Of a stretch of DNA of 64,000 nucleotides, positions 19,361-31,278 are shown in pieces (the stretch's first letter is position 1; the number at the start of each line of letters is the position of its first letter). The notes under the pieces are model-generated. The model was not told the DNA's origin. It made no database searches and saw only the letters and a program-made list of their open reading frames with translations. The stretch spans positions 559,818,176 to 559,882,175 of the forward strand of contig NC_058521.1 in NCBI RefSeq assembly GCF_904849725.1, given 5' to 3'. The position numbers and the translations under genes were made by a program. Source of the DNA: Hordeum vulgare subsp. vulgare (taxonomy: Eukaryota > Streptophyta > Magnoliopsida > Poales > Poaceae).

Positions 19361-22300
19361 AATAATCACCTACATTGAACTCACGCTTTTGTATCCTTTT
19401 ATCATGCCACCTTTTAACCTTTTCTTTGAACAACTTGGCATTTTCATATGCCTGAGCTCTCCATTCATCAAGTGAGCTAATATCAAATAATCTCTTCTCA
19501 CCAGCAAGTTTGAAATCAAAGTTGAGCTCTTTGATTGCCCAATAAGACTTATGCTCTAGCTCAAGAGGTAAATGACATGCTTTACCGTAAACCATTTTGT
19601 ACGGAGACATGCCCATGGGATTCTTATAAGCAGTTCTATAAGCCCACAGTGCATCATCAAGCTTCTTAGACCAATTCTTTCTAGACCTATTGACAGTCTT
19701 TTGCAGAATTAGTTTAATCTCTCTATTGCTTAGCTCTACTTGACCACTGGGCTGAGGTTCATAGGGAGATGCAATTCTATGATTGACATCGTACTTAGCA
19801 AGCGTTTTACGGAAAGCACCATGAATAAAATGTGAACCACCATCAGTCATTAGATATCTAGGGACTCCAAATCTAGGGAAAATAACTTCTTTAAGCATCC
19901 TGATAGAAGTGTTGTGATCAGCACTACTAGTTGGGATAGCTTCTACCCACTTAGTAACGTAATCAAAAGCAACTAGGATATGAGTATACCCGTTGGATTT
20001 TGGAAAAGGTCCCATATAATCAAAGCCCCAAACATCAAATGGTTCAATGACAAGTGAATAATTCATAGGCATTTCCTGGCGTTTACTGATATTACCTATT
20101 CTTTGACATTCGTCACAAGACAAGACAAACTTACGGGCATCCTTGAAGAGAGTGGGCCAATAGAAACCTGATTGCAATACCTTGTGTGCAGTTCTATCTC
20201 CCGCATGGTGTCCTCCATAAGCCTCGGAGTGACACTTTTGAAGGATCTGTCCCTATTCATGCTCAGGTACACAACGTCTAATAACACCATCTACTCCTTC
20301 TTTATAAAGGTGAGGATCATCCCAAAACTAATGTCTCAAATCAAAGAAGAATCTCTTCTTCTGCTGGTATGTGAAACTAGGTGGTATATATATTTGGCAA
20401 CGATATAATTTGCATAATCAGCATACCACGGTGTACTACATGAAGTATTGATGACATTCAATTGCTCATCAGGAAAGCTATCATCAATAGGTTGTGGGTC
20501 ATCAAGAATATTCTCCAACCTAGACAAGTTATCTGCTACTGGGTTCTCAGCACCCTTCCAATTCTTGTAGCAAGAGAACCCATCTGATAAGTCTAGGTTT
20601 AGCGTCTTTCGTTTCCATGAGGTACTTAATAGCAGCGTGATCAGTGTGAATAATGAATTTGGAATCAACTATGTAAGATCTGAACTTTTCACATGCAAAC
20701 ATGACTGCTAAAAATTCCTTTTCCGTAGTAGCATAGTTTCTTTGGGCATTGTCTAGAGTTTTACTAGCATAGTGAATGACATTCAACTTCTTATCAACTC
20801 TTTGTCCTAGAACAGCACCAACAGCATAATCACTAGCATCACACATGATTTCGAAAGGTAAGTTCCAACCACGTGGTTGAACAATAGGCGCAGTTATCAA
20901 GGCCTTTTTAAGTATTTCGAAGGCTTCCTCACAATCATCTTCAAAAACAAAAGGAATATCCTTTTGCAAGAGATTGGTAAGAGGCCTAGAAATCTTAGAA
21001 AAGTCCTTAATGAACCTTCTATAGAAACCAGCATGACCAAGGAAACTTCTTATACCTTTGATATCTGTGGGGCATGGCATTTTCTCGATTGCATCAACCT
21101 TAGCCTTATCGACTTCAATACCTCTTTCAGAAATTTTATGTCCTAAGATGATGCCTTCATTAACCATAAAGTGGCACTTCTCCCAATACAAGACAAGGTT
21201 GGTATCTTTACATCTCTGCAAGACTCGATCAAGGTTGCTGAGGCAATCATCAAAAGAAGACCCGTAAACGGAGAAGTCATCCATGAAAACCTCAACAATA
21301 TTTTCACAAAAGTCAGAGAATATAGCCATCATACATCTTTGAAAGGTGGCAGGTGCATTACATAAGCCAAAAGGCATACGTCTGTAAGCAAAGGTACCGA
21401 AAGGGCAGGTGAAAGTGGTTTTCTCCTGATCAGATTGTGCAACAGGTATTTGGGAGAAACTAGAATAACCATCTAGAAAGCAAAAGTGTGTGTGTTTAGA
21501 CAGTCTTTCTAGCATTTGGTCGATAAAAGGCAAAGGGTAATGATCTTTCCTAGTGGCTTTATTCAATTTCCTAAAATCAATCACCATCCTATAGCCAATG
21601 ATAATCCTCTGTGGGATCAATTCATCCTTATCATTAGGGACAACCGTAATACCTCCCTTCTTAGGGACGCAATGTACCGGAAATACCCAATCACTATGAT
21701 CAACAGGATAGATAATACCTTCTTCCAGGAGCTTTAGTATTTCTTTTCTTACTACCTCTTTCATCTTAGGATTTAATCTCCGTTGATTATCAGCAACTGG
21801 TTTGGAATCAGGATCGGTTTTAATCTTGTGCTGGCATAGAGTGGGACTAATGCCCTTAAGATCATCAAGAGTATATCCAATAGCAGCACGGTGCTTCCTG
21901 AGAGTTTTCAGTAACTTCTTTTCTTCATGCTCTGAGAGGCTAGCACTAATAATAACAGGATATATCTCTTTTTCATCGAGATAAGCATACTTAAGAGTAT
22001 CAGGCAACTGTTTAAGCTCGAACACAGGATCACCCTTTGGTGGGGGTGGATCTACAAGCAGTTCAACAGGCAAATTATTCTTAAGGATAGGATATTGTTC
22101 AAAGATAACTCTATCTATCTCACCCCTTCCATCCATATGCATATCATTTTCATGCTCAAGCAAATATTGCTCTAAGGGATCAGTAGGAGGCACGGCAATA
22201 GAAGCTAGGGCAATACGTTCATCCTTACTAGGCAACTCTTTTTCATGAGGTTGTCTACCAAACTTGGAGAAATTGAACTCATGTGACACACCTTCAAAGC

Positions 22301-22610
22301 CAACAGTGACATTTTGCTTCTCACAGTCAATATGAGCATTGACAGTATTGAGAAAAGTTCTGCCAAATATGATGGGACAAAAGTTATCTTGTGTGGTAGC
22401 AAGAACGAGAAAATCAGAAGCATACTTCGTTTTACCACACAAGACTTCAACATCTCTAACAATTCCCAAAGGGCAGATAGTATCTCTATTGGCAAGCTGA
22501 ATAGTGACATCAATAGGTTCCTTCTCAACAGGTGCAATCTTGTCTTTAATTTCATCATATAAGGATTGAGGTATTGCACTAACACTAGCACCCACGTCAC
22601 ATAAACCATG
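19361..22610 (-). pseudogene. pol: A2 pol: protease, RT, RNase H, truncated integrase
   Basis: A 682-codon open stretch (20547-22595) carries protease (DVGASVSAIP, IIFGRTFLNT), RT (VFMDDFSVYGSS catalytic motif) and RNase H ([24 protein letters not shown]). The frame is lost near 20560 by a small deletion (the DLHVVDQ region of A1 is missing) and again in an AT repeat near 20390. A TAG at 20253-20255 lies at the same residue as in A1. Integrase resumes as [11 protein letters not shown] with [15 protein letters not shown] and [10 protein letters not shown], then ends at the WHAM-like junction before the GPY/F region. Family lengths predict about 90 more residues and a third ORF, which are absent. 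Confidence 0.93.
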
Positions 22611-22624
22611 ATAACAATGATCTC

Positions 22625-23817
22625 CTATCTTAACAAAAACAACAGGCGTGCCAACAACATGCCTATGTTTGTCTCTAGCATGAGGTTTAGCAATTCTAGC
22701 AGCATCTTCATAGAAGTGAATATCATGGCCATCAACATTGTCGGACAGGAGATCTTTGATAATATCAATGCTAGGTTCAACTCTAATTTGCTCAGGGGTG
22801 TAGATGTTCTAATGTAGCCTCCACGTATCACAGTTGAACCTTTAGAATGATCCTTTATTATAACGGGGAAAGGTCGTCTCTCAATGTAAGCACTAGGAAC
22901 AATAGGATCATTATAGGCAATGACTTTCTCTTCAACTATATTGGGTTTAACTACATTGACTTCTAAGGGAGGATGATATTTAAACCACTTCTCTTTAGGG
23001 AGATCAATATGAGTAGGAAATGATTCACACAATGAAGCTATTATCTCAAAGTCAAGTCCATATTTAGCGCTAAAATCACAAAAAGTAGTTGTTTCGACAA
23101 AGGATTTAACGCAATCAAACTTGAGATTCATACCTGACTCCTTACCTTATTCAAACTCCCAATCTTTAGAGTTGAGTTTAATTCTCTCCAATAAATTCCA
23201 TTTGAAGTCAATATCTCCCTTCATAAAAGAACCGGTACAAGAAGTGTCAAGCATGGTGCGATCATCATGAGAAAGCCGAGCATAGAAGTTCTGAATGATA
23301 ATTTCTCTCGAGAGCTCATGGTTGGGGCATGAATATAACATTGATTTAAGCCTCCCCAAGCTTGAGCGATGCTTTCCCTGTCATAAGGCCAAAAATTATA
23401 AATATAATTCCGATCACGATGTACTAGATGCATAGGATAAAACTTTTGATGAAATTCCAATTTCATTCGGTTGTAGCTCCATGATCCAGTATCATCACAT
23501 AGCCTATACCATGTCAATGCGTTATCCCTCAAAGATAAGGGAAAGACCTTCTTCTTGACCTCATCCTCGGGCAAATCTGCAAGCTTAAATAAACCACAAA
23601 CTTCATCTACATAGATTAGATGCAAGTCTAGATGTGATGTTCCATCTCTTGTAAAAGGATTAGCCAGCAGTTTCTCAAGCATACCCGAAGGAAATTCATA
23701 GCAAATATTTTTAGTAGGTGTAGCAGGTTGAGGAGCAACTCCTTGCGCTTGCGTTCGAGGTGAAGATACCCCGAAAAAGCTCCTCAAAGGATTAGTTTCC
23801 ATAGTGACAAGTGACAA
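22625..23817 (-). pseudogene. gag: A2 gag, frameshifted
   Basis: It starts with METNPLRSFFG at about 23802 (an upstream ATG lies at 23817) and contains a typical Ty3/gypsy gag core: LPEDEVKKKVFPLSLRDNA and LTWYRLCDDTGSW near 23520. Loss of one base near 23352 (GGGGAGGC in place of GGGGAAGGC) shifts the frame. The continuation reads GRLKSMLYSCPNHELSRE at 23147-23359, and a linker to protease spans 22625-23131. This is the gag that A1 lacks. Confidence 0.85.
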
Positions 23818-23879
23818 TAAATTTCACCACACTATATAAATGTTTCCTTACCAAATTCCACTTACCAAAGGCGCTTCAC

Positions 23880-23897
23880 TCCCCGACAACGGCGCCA
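23880..23897 (-). promoter_or_regulatory. Primer binding site of A2 (tRNA-Asp type)
   Basis: Minus strand TGGCGCCGTTGTCGGGGA, one mismatch to the tRNA-Asp complement, 14 bases inside the LTR. Confidence 0.9.
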
Positions 23898-23911
23898 GAA
23901 AAGAGTCTTGA

Positions 23912-25434
23912 TGACCCACAAGTATAGGGGATCTATCGTAGTCCTTTCGATAAGTAAGAGTGTCGAACCCAACGAGGAGCAGAAGGATCTGACAAGTGGT
24001 ATTCAGCAAGGTATTCTCTGCAAGCACTAAAATTATCGGTAACAGATAGTTGTGTGGTAAGATGATTCGCAGCAAGTAGCAAGTATCAATACTAACAACG
24101 GTGCAGTAAAGTGGCCCAATCACTTTTGTAACAATGGACAAGCCTGGACAAACTCTTATAGGAGGTAAAGCGCTCCTGAGGACACATGGGAAATTCTGTC
24201 AAGCTAGTTTTCATCATGTTCATATGATTCTCGTTCGCTACTTTGATAGTTTGATATGTGGGTAGACCGGTGCTTGGGTGCTGCCCTTACTTGGACAGAC
24301 CTCCCACTTATGATTAACCCCTCTCGCAAGCATCCACAACTACGAAAGAAGAATTAAGACAAAGTCTAACCATAGCATTAAACTAGTGGATCCAAATCAG
24401 CCCCTTGCGAAGCAACGCGTAAACTAGGGTTTAAGCTTCTGTCACTCTAGTAACCCATCATCTACTTACTACTTCCCAATGCCTTCCTCTAGGCCCAAAT
24501 AATGGTGAAGTGTTATGTAGTCGGCGTTCACATAACACCACCAGAGGAGAGACAACATACAACACATCAAAATATCGAACGAATACCAAATTCACAAGAC
24601 TACTTATGGCAAGACTTATCCCATGTCCTCAGGAACAAAAGTGACTACTCACAAAGCATAATAATATTCATGACCGGAGAGGTATTGAATAGCATCAAGG
24701 TTATGAACATATAATCTTCCACCGAGTAATCCAACTAGCATCAACTACAAAGAGTAATTAACACTACTTGCAACCTTACAAGTACCAGTCGGAGTCGCGA
24801 GACGGAGATTGGCTACAAGAGATGAACTAGGGTTTGGAGATGAGATGGTGCTAATGAAGATGTTGATGGTGATGAGTCCCCTCCGATGAGAAGAGTGTTG
24901 GTGATGATGATGGCGACGATTTCCCCCTCCGGGAGGGAAGTTTCCCCGACACGACGACCCTATCGGAGCTCTAGATTGGTTCTGCTCAAGTTCCGCCTCG
25001 TGGCAGCGGCGATTCCTCCTGAAAGCCTCCTCTTGATTTTTTTCTGGAACGAAACCCTCCTTATAGAAAAAGAGGGGGGCTAGAGGGCCAACAGGGAGCC
25101 CACAAGCCCCCTAGGCGCGGCCAAGGGGGTAGGCAGCGCCTAGCAGGCTTGTGGCCTCCTGCTGGCTGCCCTCTGGTACTTCTTCGGCCCAGTATTTTTT
25201 ATAAATTCCAAAATAAATCCTCGTTGATTTTCACGGCTTTTGGAGTTGCACAGAATAGGTATCTCAAACTTGCTCCTTTTTCAGGCCAGAATTCCAGTTG
25301 TCGGCATTCTCCCTCTTCAAGTAAACCTTGCAAAATAAGAGAGAGAAGGCATAAGTATTGTACCGTGAAGTGTAATAACAGCCCATAAAGCGATAAATAT
25401 AAACATAAAAGCATGATGCAAAATGGACGTATCA
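23912..25434 (-). repeat. 5' LTR of A2 (1523 bp)
   Basis: It starts TGATACGTCCATTTTGCATC at 25434 and ends TGTGGGTCA at 23912. The GC-rich hairpin at 25096-25157 has perfect inner arms CTAGGCGC and GCGCCTAG that differ from those of A1, with a TATA-like CTATAAGGAGG nearby on the minus strand (about 25056-25066). The flank begins TGTCC (25435). Confidence 0.9.
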
Positions 25435-26258
25435 TGTCCCAAGCTGTCACCATTGGGATCGCTGGTTCCGGACTATAATAGGTGTATACTACTCATAGAT
25501 AGGATCAAGAACACAAATATATTCATGAAAACATAAAGTATTCAGATCTGAAATCATTGCACTCGGGCCCAAAATGACAAGAATTAAGAGTAACAAGTAG
25601 TAGCAAAGATGATAAACACCATAGTAGATGATAGGCAACATGCCCCCAACAATCCGACGAACTATTACATGATCTAATTCATCCAATCTCTTCCATCCCC
25701 TTCACCTACAGCAGGGAATTACTCACACATGATGGAGGAAGCCATGGAAGGGTGAGGAAGTGATGATGGTGAAGACGATGGCGACGATTTCCCCTCTCCG
25801 GAGGCCAAAACAGCCTCCAGATTAGATCTCCCGAAAAAGAACAGATGGTGGCGGCGGCACCGCGTCGAGAACTTGCAAAACGACTTCTGTTCTAGGATTT
25901 TTTCGTCATGAGTAAAAATAGGAGCCAAACTAGGGCACCAGAGGGGACAGACCCCACCCACGCGGCCTCCCGGTGCGGCCAGGGGGAAGGTCGCGCCCAC
26001 AGGTCGCTTGGAGCCCTGGTGGCCCCCCTATGGCCCATCTTCTGGCCCAAGGACCCTCATGATGCGTGGATTTTCTCTATTTTTTATGGGAATTTTCCCG
26101 GACGTCGAAATATCCATTTTCCTGCACACAAGAAAACCATACAGGCAGCTCTACTAAAAACAGCATCAGTCCAGGTTGGTTTCATTCAAATCATGCAAGA
26201 ATCAAGCCAAAACAGTAGCAAAAGTGTTTGGAAAAGTCGATACATTTGAGACGTATCA
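25435..26258 (-). repeat. S2 3' LTR, truncated by A2
   Basis: It starts TGATACGTCTCAAATGTATC at 26258 and stops at 25435, where A2 is inserted. It matches 52158-52980 of the 5' LTR nearly base for base, including the GC-rich hairpin (25950-26032) and the GACGAAAAAATCCTAG box. Confidence 0.9.
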
Positions 26259-26291
26259 ACTCCCCAATCTTAGCATATTGGTTGTCCTCAA
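26259..26291 (-). promoter_or_regulatory. Polypurine tract and weak AGGA hairpin of S2
   Basis: Minus strand: CTTGAGGACAAC (about 26281-26292), then AAGATTGGGGAGT directly abutting the 3' LTR. The AGGA loop is kept but only about 3 bp of stem pair. Confidence 0.6.
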
Positions 26292-28062
26292 GAAATTCAG
26301 TTCAACGAACTGGACGCGACAAAGAAAACTTGACAAACTCTTTTGCTTCATTAGATGTATATAAGCATGCACTACGAACAAGTTCAACGAGTATTGAAGC
26401 AATGCTACAAAGATGATGCACGAAGCAATCCTTCGATCATGTGAAGAATTTCAAACAACTAAGAACGAATAATATGCAACTGAAAATCATGACGAGATCA
26501 CAATGTACATGACTCGGACATACTAGAGTGGTATCTCGCTAACCCCCATGAGTTAAGCAAACCATAAATGCAGACGCTCCTTCAGAGTTTTTAAAGGAGC
26601 CTAGAAATAAATACTTCAGAATAAGTAATATCACAATCATACAGAAGACAATGTGGTACCTTGGGACAATGCACATTACACTCAGAATGACAATTATGCT
26701 ACCTATAGTTGGTGCTTTTTATAAGAAGAGGACGACTCAACAGAAAAGTAAAATAGATAGGCCCTTCACAGAGGGAAGCATTAATTTGCAGAGGTGCGAG
26801 AACTCAAGCTTTTAAAATAGAAACGAATCAAAATTTTGAGTGGTATGCTTTCATTGTCAACGTAACAACTAAGAGATCTCAACATCTTCCATGCTAAATA
26901 CATTATAGGTGGTTCCCAAACAGAATAGTAAACTTTTCACTCCCCCTCCACCAATCGATCACACTCCACGGCGGGCCGAATCCACGGGTACCGTCCATAC
27001 AAACAACAATCATGGGAGAGCTTTGTTTCATTAAATTTGATTTGACTTTGAGCATGGAACTGGGCATCCCGATTACCAGCCACTTTCTCGTGAATGATAG
27101 TGAATCAACACATATGTTGAGAATAACCCACTTAGCATGGAAGATACTCATAGACCCTAGTCACTACATGAGCGATTCGGGCATACAAAGCAAAATATTT
27201 ATTTGAAAATTTAGAATACGACACATGCAAATTTACTTAGGACGACACATAAATACCGCATATAGGTAGGTATGGTGGACTCATATGGTGCAACTCGTTT
27301 CAAGGATTTTGGATGCACAAGCAGTCAATCCGCTTAGTACACGCGAAGGCTAGCAAAAGACAGGGAAGCGACCAAATAGAGAGCAATAACTGTCATAATC
27401 ATGCAGAGCGACAAAGCAACATTGACTCAAGCATGAAAGTGATATAACTATTCTGAAATAAAAAGATCATCAAGGCTTGACAGACTTCTAGTCATAAACA
27501 TGTTTAAGCATGTGCCAAGTCAATCCTAAAATTCTTTGAAGGGAAATACCACTTCAATATGCCAAACCATGAACAATGAAATGCATGCAAATCATTTAGG
27601 TAAAAAATTATGCACTCCAACTATTTGAGACTAGTCACAAAGAAAGCATGAACTAGTAGGAAGGCATTGTAATCATAGCACTATGTCGCTACAAGCTGGT
27701 CTCTAGATCATAAGTACATGCATATGTACAAAGGTAGCAACAAATAGAGTTCATACCAGTTTTCCTTGTTGCATCCCTTCCGTCGATCTTCGTCATTATT
27801 GCATCGTCACTTGCACGACCGAACGTAGAAAGATGTAATCAAGTGCAATTGCAACCATGGACGTGAGTTGAACTCTGCAAACAAAGTAAACTAAAGAGAG
27901 AAAAGAAATCTTTTTGGGTTTTCCAAAGGTTAAACGAAAGCAAAAGAAAAGAGAAATATTTCTGTTGTTTTTGCAAAGAAAGAACAAAGAAGAACGGGCA
28001 AAAACTTTGAAAAGATTTAAAATGGAAACCACAGATGATACAATGGAAGGGGACAAGGGTAC
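26292..28062 (-). other. S2 3' noncoding region
   Basis: Counterpart of S1 15307-17169, with the conserved GGCCCTTCACAGAGGGAAGC block at 26760-26780 and a short conserved ORF at 26903-27151. No other gene is seen. Confidence 0.65.
26903..27151 (-). CDS. Short conserved ORF in the S2 3' region (82 aa)
   Basis: It contains DSLSFTRKWLVIGMPSSMLK and a Trp/Gly-rich tail (GFGPPWSVIDWWRG). The first half matches S1 16256-16444. There is no recognised family or signal peptide. It could be a remnant of a longer 3' ORF or chance coding in a conserved noncoding block. Confidence 0.3.
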   Translation of the reverse strand: MSIFHAKWVILNICVDSLSFTRKWLVIGMPSSMLKVKSNLMKQSSPMIVVCMDGTRGFGPPWSVIDWWRGSEKFTILFGNHL

Positions 28063-28078
28063 GTACTCCCCCAAGCTT
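28063..28078 (-). promoter_or_regulatory. Internal polypurine-tract-like motif of S2
   Basis: Minus strand AAGCTTGGGGGAGTAC, about 30 bp after the third ORF stop. Same motif and position as S1 15293. Confidence 0.55.
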
Positions 28079-28107
28079 AGGCTTTTGGTCCAAGTTGAGC
28101 TTGGCTA

Positions 28108-29220
28108 CTACGGGCTCCAGGACCTCCCTCCGGCTCCGGAGTGGTATGGGTGGCTCCAAGAATCATACGAGGCCTCGGGCGCGTACACTGATGCCCGGCT
28201 GGCCTCGCAAGAAGAAGGCTCTTCTTCCTCGGGAACAACCCCCTCCATGGGGTTGTGGAACTCCTTGTGGATCACGAACTCTTCGAGCTCAATCAAGGTG
28301 AAAGACCATCTGTTCCTGCTAGTGTAATCAAACAAAAGTGGTGCAGGTAGACGGATCTCACGAGTAGTAAGCTCACCAAACCTCATAATATAAACAAGGT
28401 TACCAAACTCAGAAGTCCTAGTAACAAACGCGTGCCTCTTCATAGCGGTAAGATCAAAGCTTATGAATGAAAAAGGCATATCATCTGTGCATACTCTGCG
28501 CCCGAGGTGCTCGACGATAAGCGTGGCATAAATGCCGCCAAAGTGAGGCCCTTTGCCGCTGTTAGCGACGAGGCGACGAGCAATCAAAGCACCAATATTA
28601 TACGTCTTATCTCCTAAGAGGGCAGTTGCGAAGATAGCGAGATCCGAAGCCGAAATGTTGCTCGTGTTGTCACGAGCTAATACCCCTCGAGCAATGTAGT
28701 ATGCGAAATACCTGATGTGGGGAAACAAGATGCTGGAGATTTCCCCCCGGTGAATGTCTTGCGGATCTTTGTTGCAAAGGGAATCGAATAGGGATTTTAG
28801 CTCGTAGGGCTGAATTTTCATTTGGGTCGTCTTCCCGACATTCCGCACACCTATAACGTCACAAAATTCTTCCAAAGACATGGTAAAGACATTCTCATAT
28901 AATATGAATTTAATCATGGAAGTTTTATCATTATATCTAAACGAGTTGACAAAATAATAGGTGAGTTTTGGATATTATTGCACACATTGTGTTACGAGAC
29001 GTGTCAAACCTGCAGCTGCACAAAGGTTATCAAACTTATCCTTAATACCTGCCGCCATAAGGAAATCTGCACACGGGTATGTCATGGCATGTGCCGTGTC
29101 CGTCTCGTGGAGCAACTCCGGTGGCACGATATCATCACTGTTACTTGTCCTCACAGTGGAAGGTGAAGTTGTAGCTCTAATACTGTGTTGGTAGGCTCGG
29201 GTCTCTTCTTCCCAAGCCAT
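28108..29220 (-). pseudogene. S2 third ORF, ATHILA ORF-1-like protein, one stop
   Basis: The start ATG is at 29218-29220 (MAWEEETRAYQ). The frame runs to a stop at 28108 with a single TAA at 28975-28977. The core DKTYNIGALIARRL...KGPHFGGIYATLIVEHLG (about 28510-28600) and the upstream RYFAYYIARGVLARDNTSNI align with the S1 protein. The C-terminus is Ser/Glu/Pro-rich. It is preceded by a 29-bp leader exon end, a 220-bp intron and an LTR-like promoter module. Resemblance to ATHILA ORF-1 (PF03078) is from memory. It is less decayed than the S2 gag, consistent with selection until late, but one copy cannot prove that. Confidence 0.75.
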
Positions 29221-29249
29221 CCTTTTTCTTTTCCAAACAAACTCATTTC

Positions 29250-29469
29250 TGAAATTTTTATGCATCACAAAAATGAAGGTTTAAGCAAAAAATGAGTTGG
29301 AGAAAACTATTCTACTCCCTTCCCCGATGCATAAGCTTGCGTCAAAACTTCATAAATAAATTCCTAAACATGCATGCAAGCTGATATGAACAACACCAAG
29401 AACTCTTAAATACTCACAAATAAGACTACCAATCAAAATTCTAATTGGAGGAGTGGAGGAGTCACATAC
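29250..29469 (-). other. Predicted leader intron before the S2 third ORF
   Basis: Minus strand donor CCTTG|GTATGTGACTCC and acceptor AAAAATTTCAG|AAATG match the S1 leader intron. Length 220 bp. Confidence 0.65.
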
Positions 29470-29559
29470 CAAGGAGCAAATGCTCAAATTCTCAATGCAA
29501 ATGATGGGGTGAAGAGAGAGATCGAAATTTCCCACCAAGAACAGCAAGAACTCGAGCTC

Positions 29560-29850
29560 CACGAGAAAAATCAGGATTTTTGGAGTGAGAGAGAGAGGAG
29601 GGAGCAAGAAGTACGTGGAAAGGGGACCAGGTGGGCCCAGGCGACCTGTGGGCGCGGCCAGAGGCCAGGTCGCGCTAGCTAGCCGCCTGGACCAGGGGTG
29701 GCCCCCCTGGTTGGCCCCAGGTGCCCTTGCGTCTCTTTTTTTATGGAAATTTTTATTTTTTATTTTTCTGGAATTTCTCTGACAACTTCACTTTTGAAAA
29801 AAAGTCGAAGTACCGAAAGTTGCAAAACTTCCGGAAAGCTCGAAACAATG
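29560..29850 (-). promoter_or_regulatory. Internal LTR-like promoter module of S2
   Basis: Read on the minus strand: AAATTCCAGAAAAATAAAAAAT and TTTCCATAAAAAAAGAG, then a GC-rich hairpin (29628-29704, perfect arms GCGACCTG/CAGGTCGC) flanked by GGGCCACC and GGGCCCACC, then CCAAAAATCCTGA. The S2 LTR has the same order (AAATTCCCATAAAAAATAG, GGGGGGCCACC, GCGACCTG, AAAAAATCCTAG). No TATA is evident. Confidence 0.58.
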
Positions 29851-30037
29851 GTTAAACATATGAAGCTTCAAAAACATAAAACTTTGGTACAGCAAGGAGA
29901 ATGAAAGATGAAATAAATGAAAACATAACAAACTTCTCTTTTTATTCATATAAAACATATTTGTTAGCAAGGTTGATCAAGTCTTACTACCAAATAGGTG
30001 TTACATCAAGCAAAAAGTTTCACTTCTTATAAAGCAA

Positions 30038-30703
30038 TCATGGCACCTTTATTTTAATGGATATTGTCCCCACCATAATGGTTTTGTATTTATGGTGCAC
30101 ATGTAGAGGACAATACCACTCTCCAACCTTCACGGTCTCAATATTCTCAATAGAATTAAGGTCATGCCTTTTATCATTCTTGTTCGGAAAATATACTATA
30201 TGCTCCTTCTCATTAACATTGAAAGTCACCTTTCCTTTATTGCAATCGATAATAGCACCTGCGGTGTTAAGAAAAGGTCTACCAAGAATAATAGACATGC
30301 TCCCAACCTCGGGCATGTCGAGCACAACAAAATCAGTAAGGATCAAGCAATTAGCAACTTCAACAGGAACATCCTCACAAATACCGACAGGAACGGTTGT
30401 TGACTTATCAGCCATTTGAAGAGTGATATCTGTAGGGATTAGTTTATCTAGACATAGCCTTTTGTAAAGGGAGAAAGGCATAACACTCACTCCTGCACCA
30501 AGATCACATAAAGCAGTTCTCACATAATTATTTTTTATGGAGCAAGGAATGGTGGGTATACCTGGATCACCAGGCTTCTCAGGAATCTTTCACTAAAAGA
30601 GTAATTAGCAAGCATAGTAGATGTTGCCTCATTATGAACTTTTATTTTATTAGTAACAATATCTTTCATATACCTCGAGTACGGAGGCAACTTAATAGCA
30701 TCG
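30038..30703 (-). pseudogene. gag: S2 protease (C-terminal part of gag-protease)
   Basis: Aspartic protease with RTALCDLGAGVSVMPFSLYK (near 30490) and IILGRPFLNTAGAIIDCNKG (near 30260), ending at 30038. Upstream the frame is broken near 30590, and at 30703 the Tat element separates it from the gag half (43732-45736). Compared with S1, the canonical Ala in D-L-G-A is intact. No RT follows. Confidence 0.85.
30699..30703. repeat. Target site duplication of the Tat element, left copy (CATCG)
   Basis: CATCG before the 5' LTR, repeated exactly at 43732-43736. Confidence 0.95.
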
Positions 30704-31190
30704 TGTTGGGGATATTGCTTATTAAGTGACTCGCCCAGTATGGGCCGGGTTACTAGTAGGGCGATTCATCCTTTGGGGCTAGTTGGGCCTCAGCCTGGGC
30801 GGTTCAAGGCCGCGGGATGGTTATGATTTATGGAAGGTCTTTGGGTTTTGCAAGACGGCGACTCAGAGGCCGCGGTGGTCACGATTTGTAAAGAGGAAGG
30901 GACTCTTGTAAAACCCTAAAGCCTCGACCTCTATATAAAGGCGAGTCTGAAGGGGGATAGATAGGTTAGAAATCATCGAGTGCTAGGTTAGGCGAGTTAC
31001 GCCTTTCTTGTAATCGAATCCACATAAATACACGCCAAGCAGGACGTAGGCTATTACCTCCACACGAGGGGCCGAACCTGGGTAACCCGCCGCGTTCTTC
31101 CTGTTCAACCCCTTTGAGTCGCCACCAAAGTGCGATGGTTCCCATACTAAGTCCATTCACGAGGACATCTGCCGTGACAAAACCACGACA
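30704..31190 (+). repeat. Tat 5' LTR (487 bp)
   Basis: TGTTGGGGATATTGC...ACCACGACA, with TATA box CTATATAAAGG at 30931-30941. Matches 43245-43731. Confidence 0.96.
30931..30941 (+). promoter_or_regulatory. TATA box of the Tat 5' LTR
   Basis: CTATATAAAGG, conserved at 43473-43483 in the 3' LTR. A good plant TATA consensus. Confidence 0.75.
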
Positions 31191-31192
31191 GT

Positions 31193-31210
31193 TGGCGCCC
31201 ACCGTGGGGC
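31193..31210 (+). promoter_or_regulatory. Primer binding site of the Tat element
   Basis: TGGCGCCCACCGTGGGGC, two bases after the LTR end. This form is typical of grass Tat elements; the priming tRNA was not determined here. Confidence 0.8.
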
Positions 31211-31278
31211 CTACGCACGGTGGAGTTGAGTTCTCAAAGGGAGCCCTACCAGGGTTTGGGAGTTATGCGACGGCGCTC

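Larger units (their letters stand above)
19361..25434 (-). mobile_element. Athila-group Ty3/gypsy element A2 (3' truncated)
   Basis: Sister of A1 on the same strand: 5' LTR (23912-25434), primer site, gag, protease, RT, RNase H and most of integrase. It is cut at 19360 inside the integrase C-terminal region, where codons for KREFNVGDY join WHAM-like sequence. It is inserted into the S2 3' LTR at 25434/25435. All ORFs are disabled. Confidence 0.9.
25435..30703 (-). mobile_element. Sabrina-like non-autonomous Athila element S2, 3' half
   Basis: S2 is split into three pieces by later insertions: this one, 43732-46084 and about 51950-52980. This piece holds a partial 3' LTR, a 3' noncoding region, a third ORF, an internal promoter module and the protease end of gag-protease. 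RT and integrase are absent, as in S1. S2 is itself inserted in the Copia element at 52980/52981. Confidence 0.88.
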
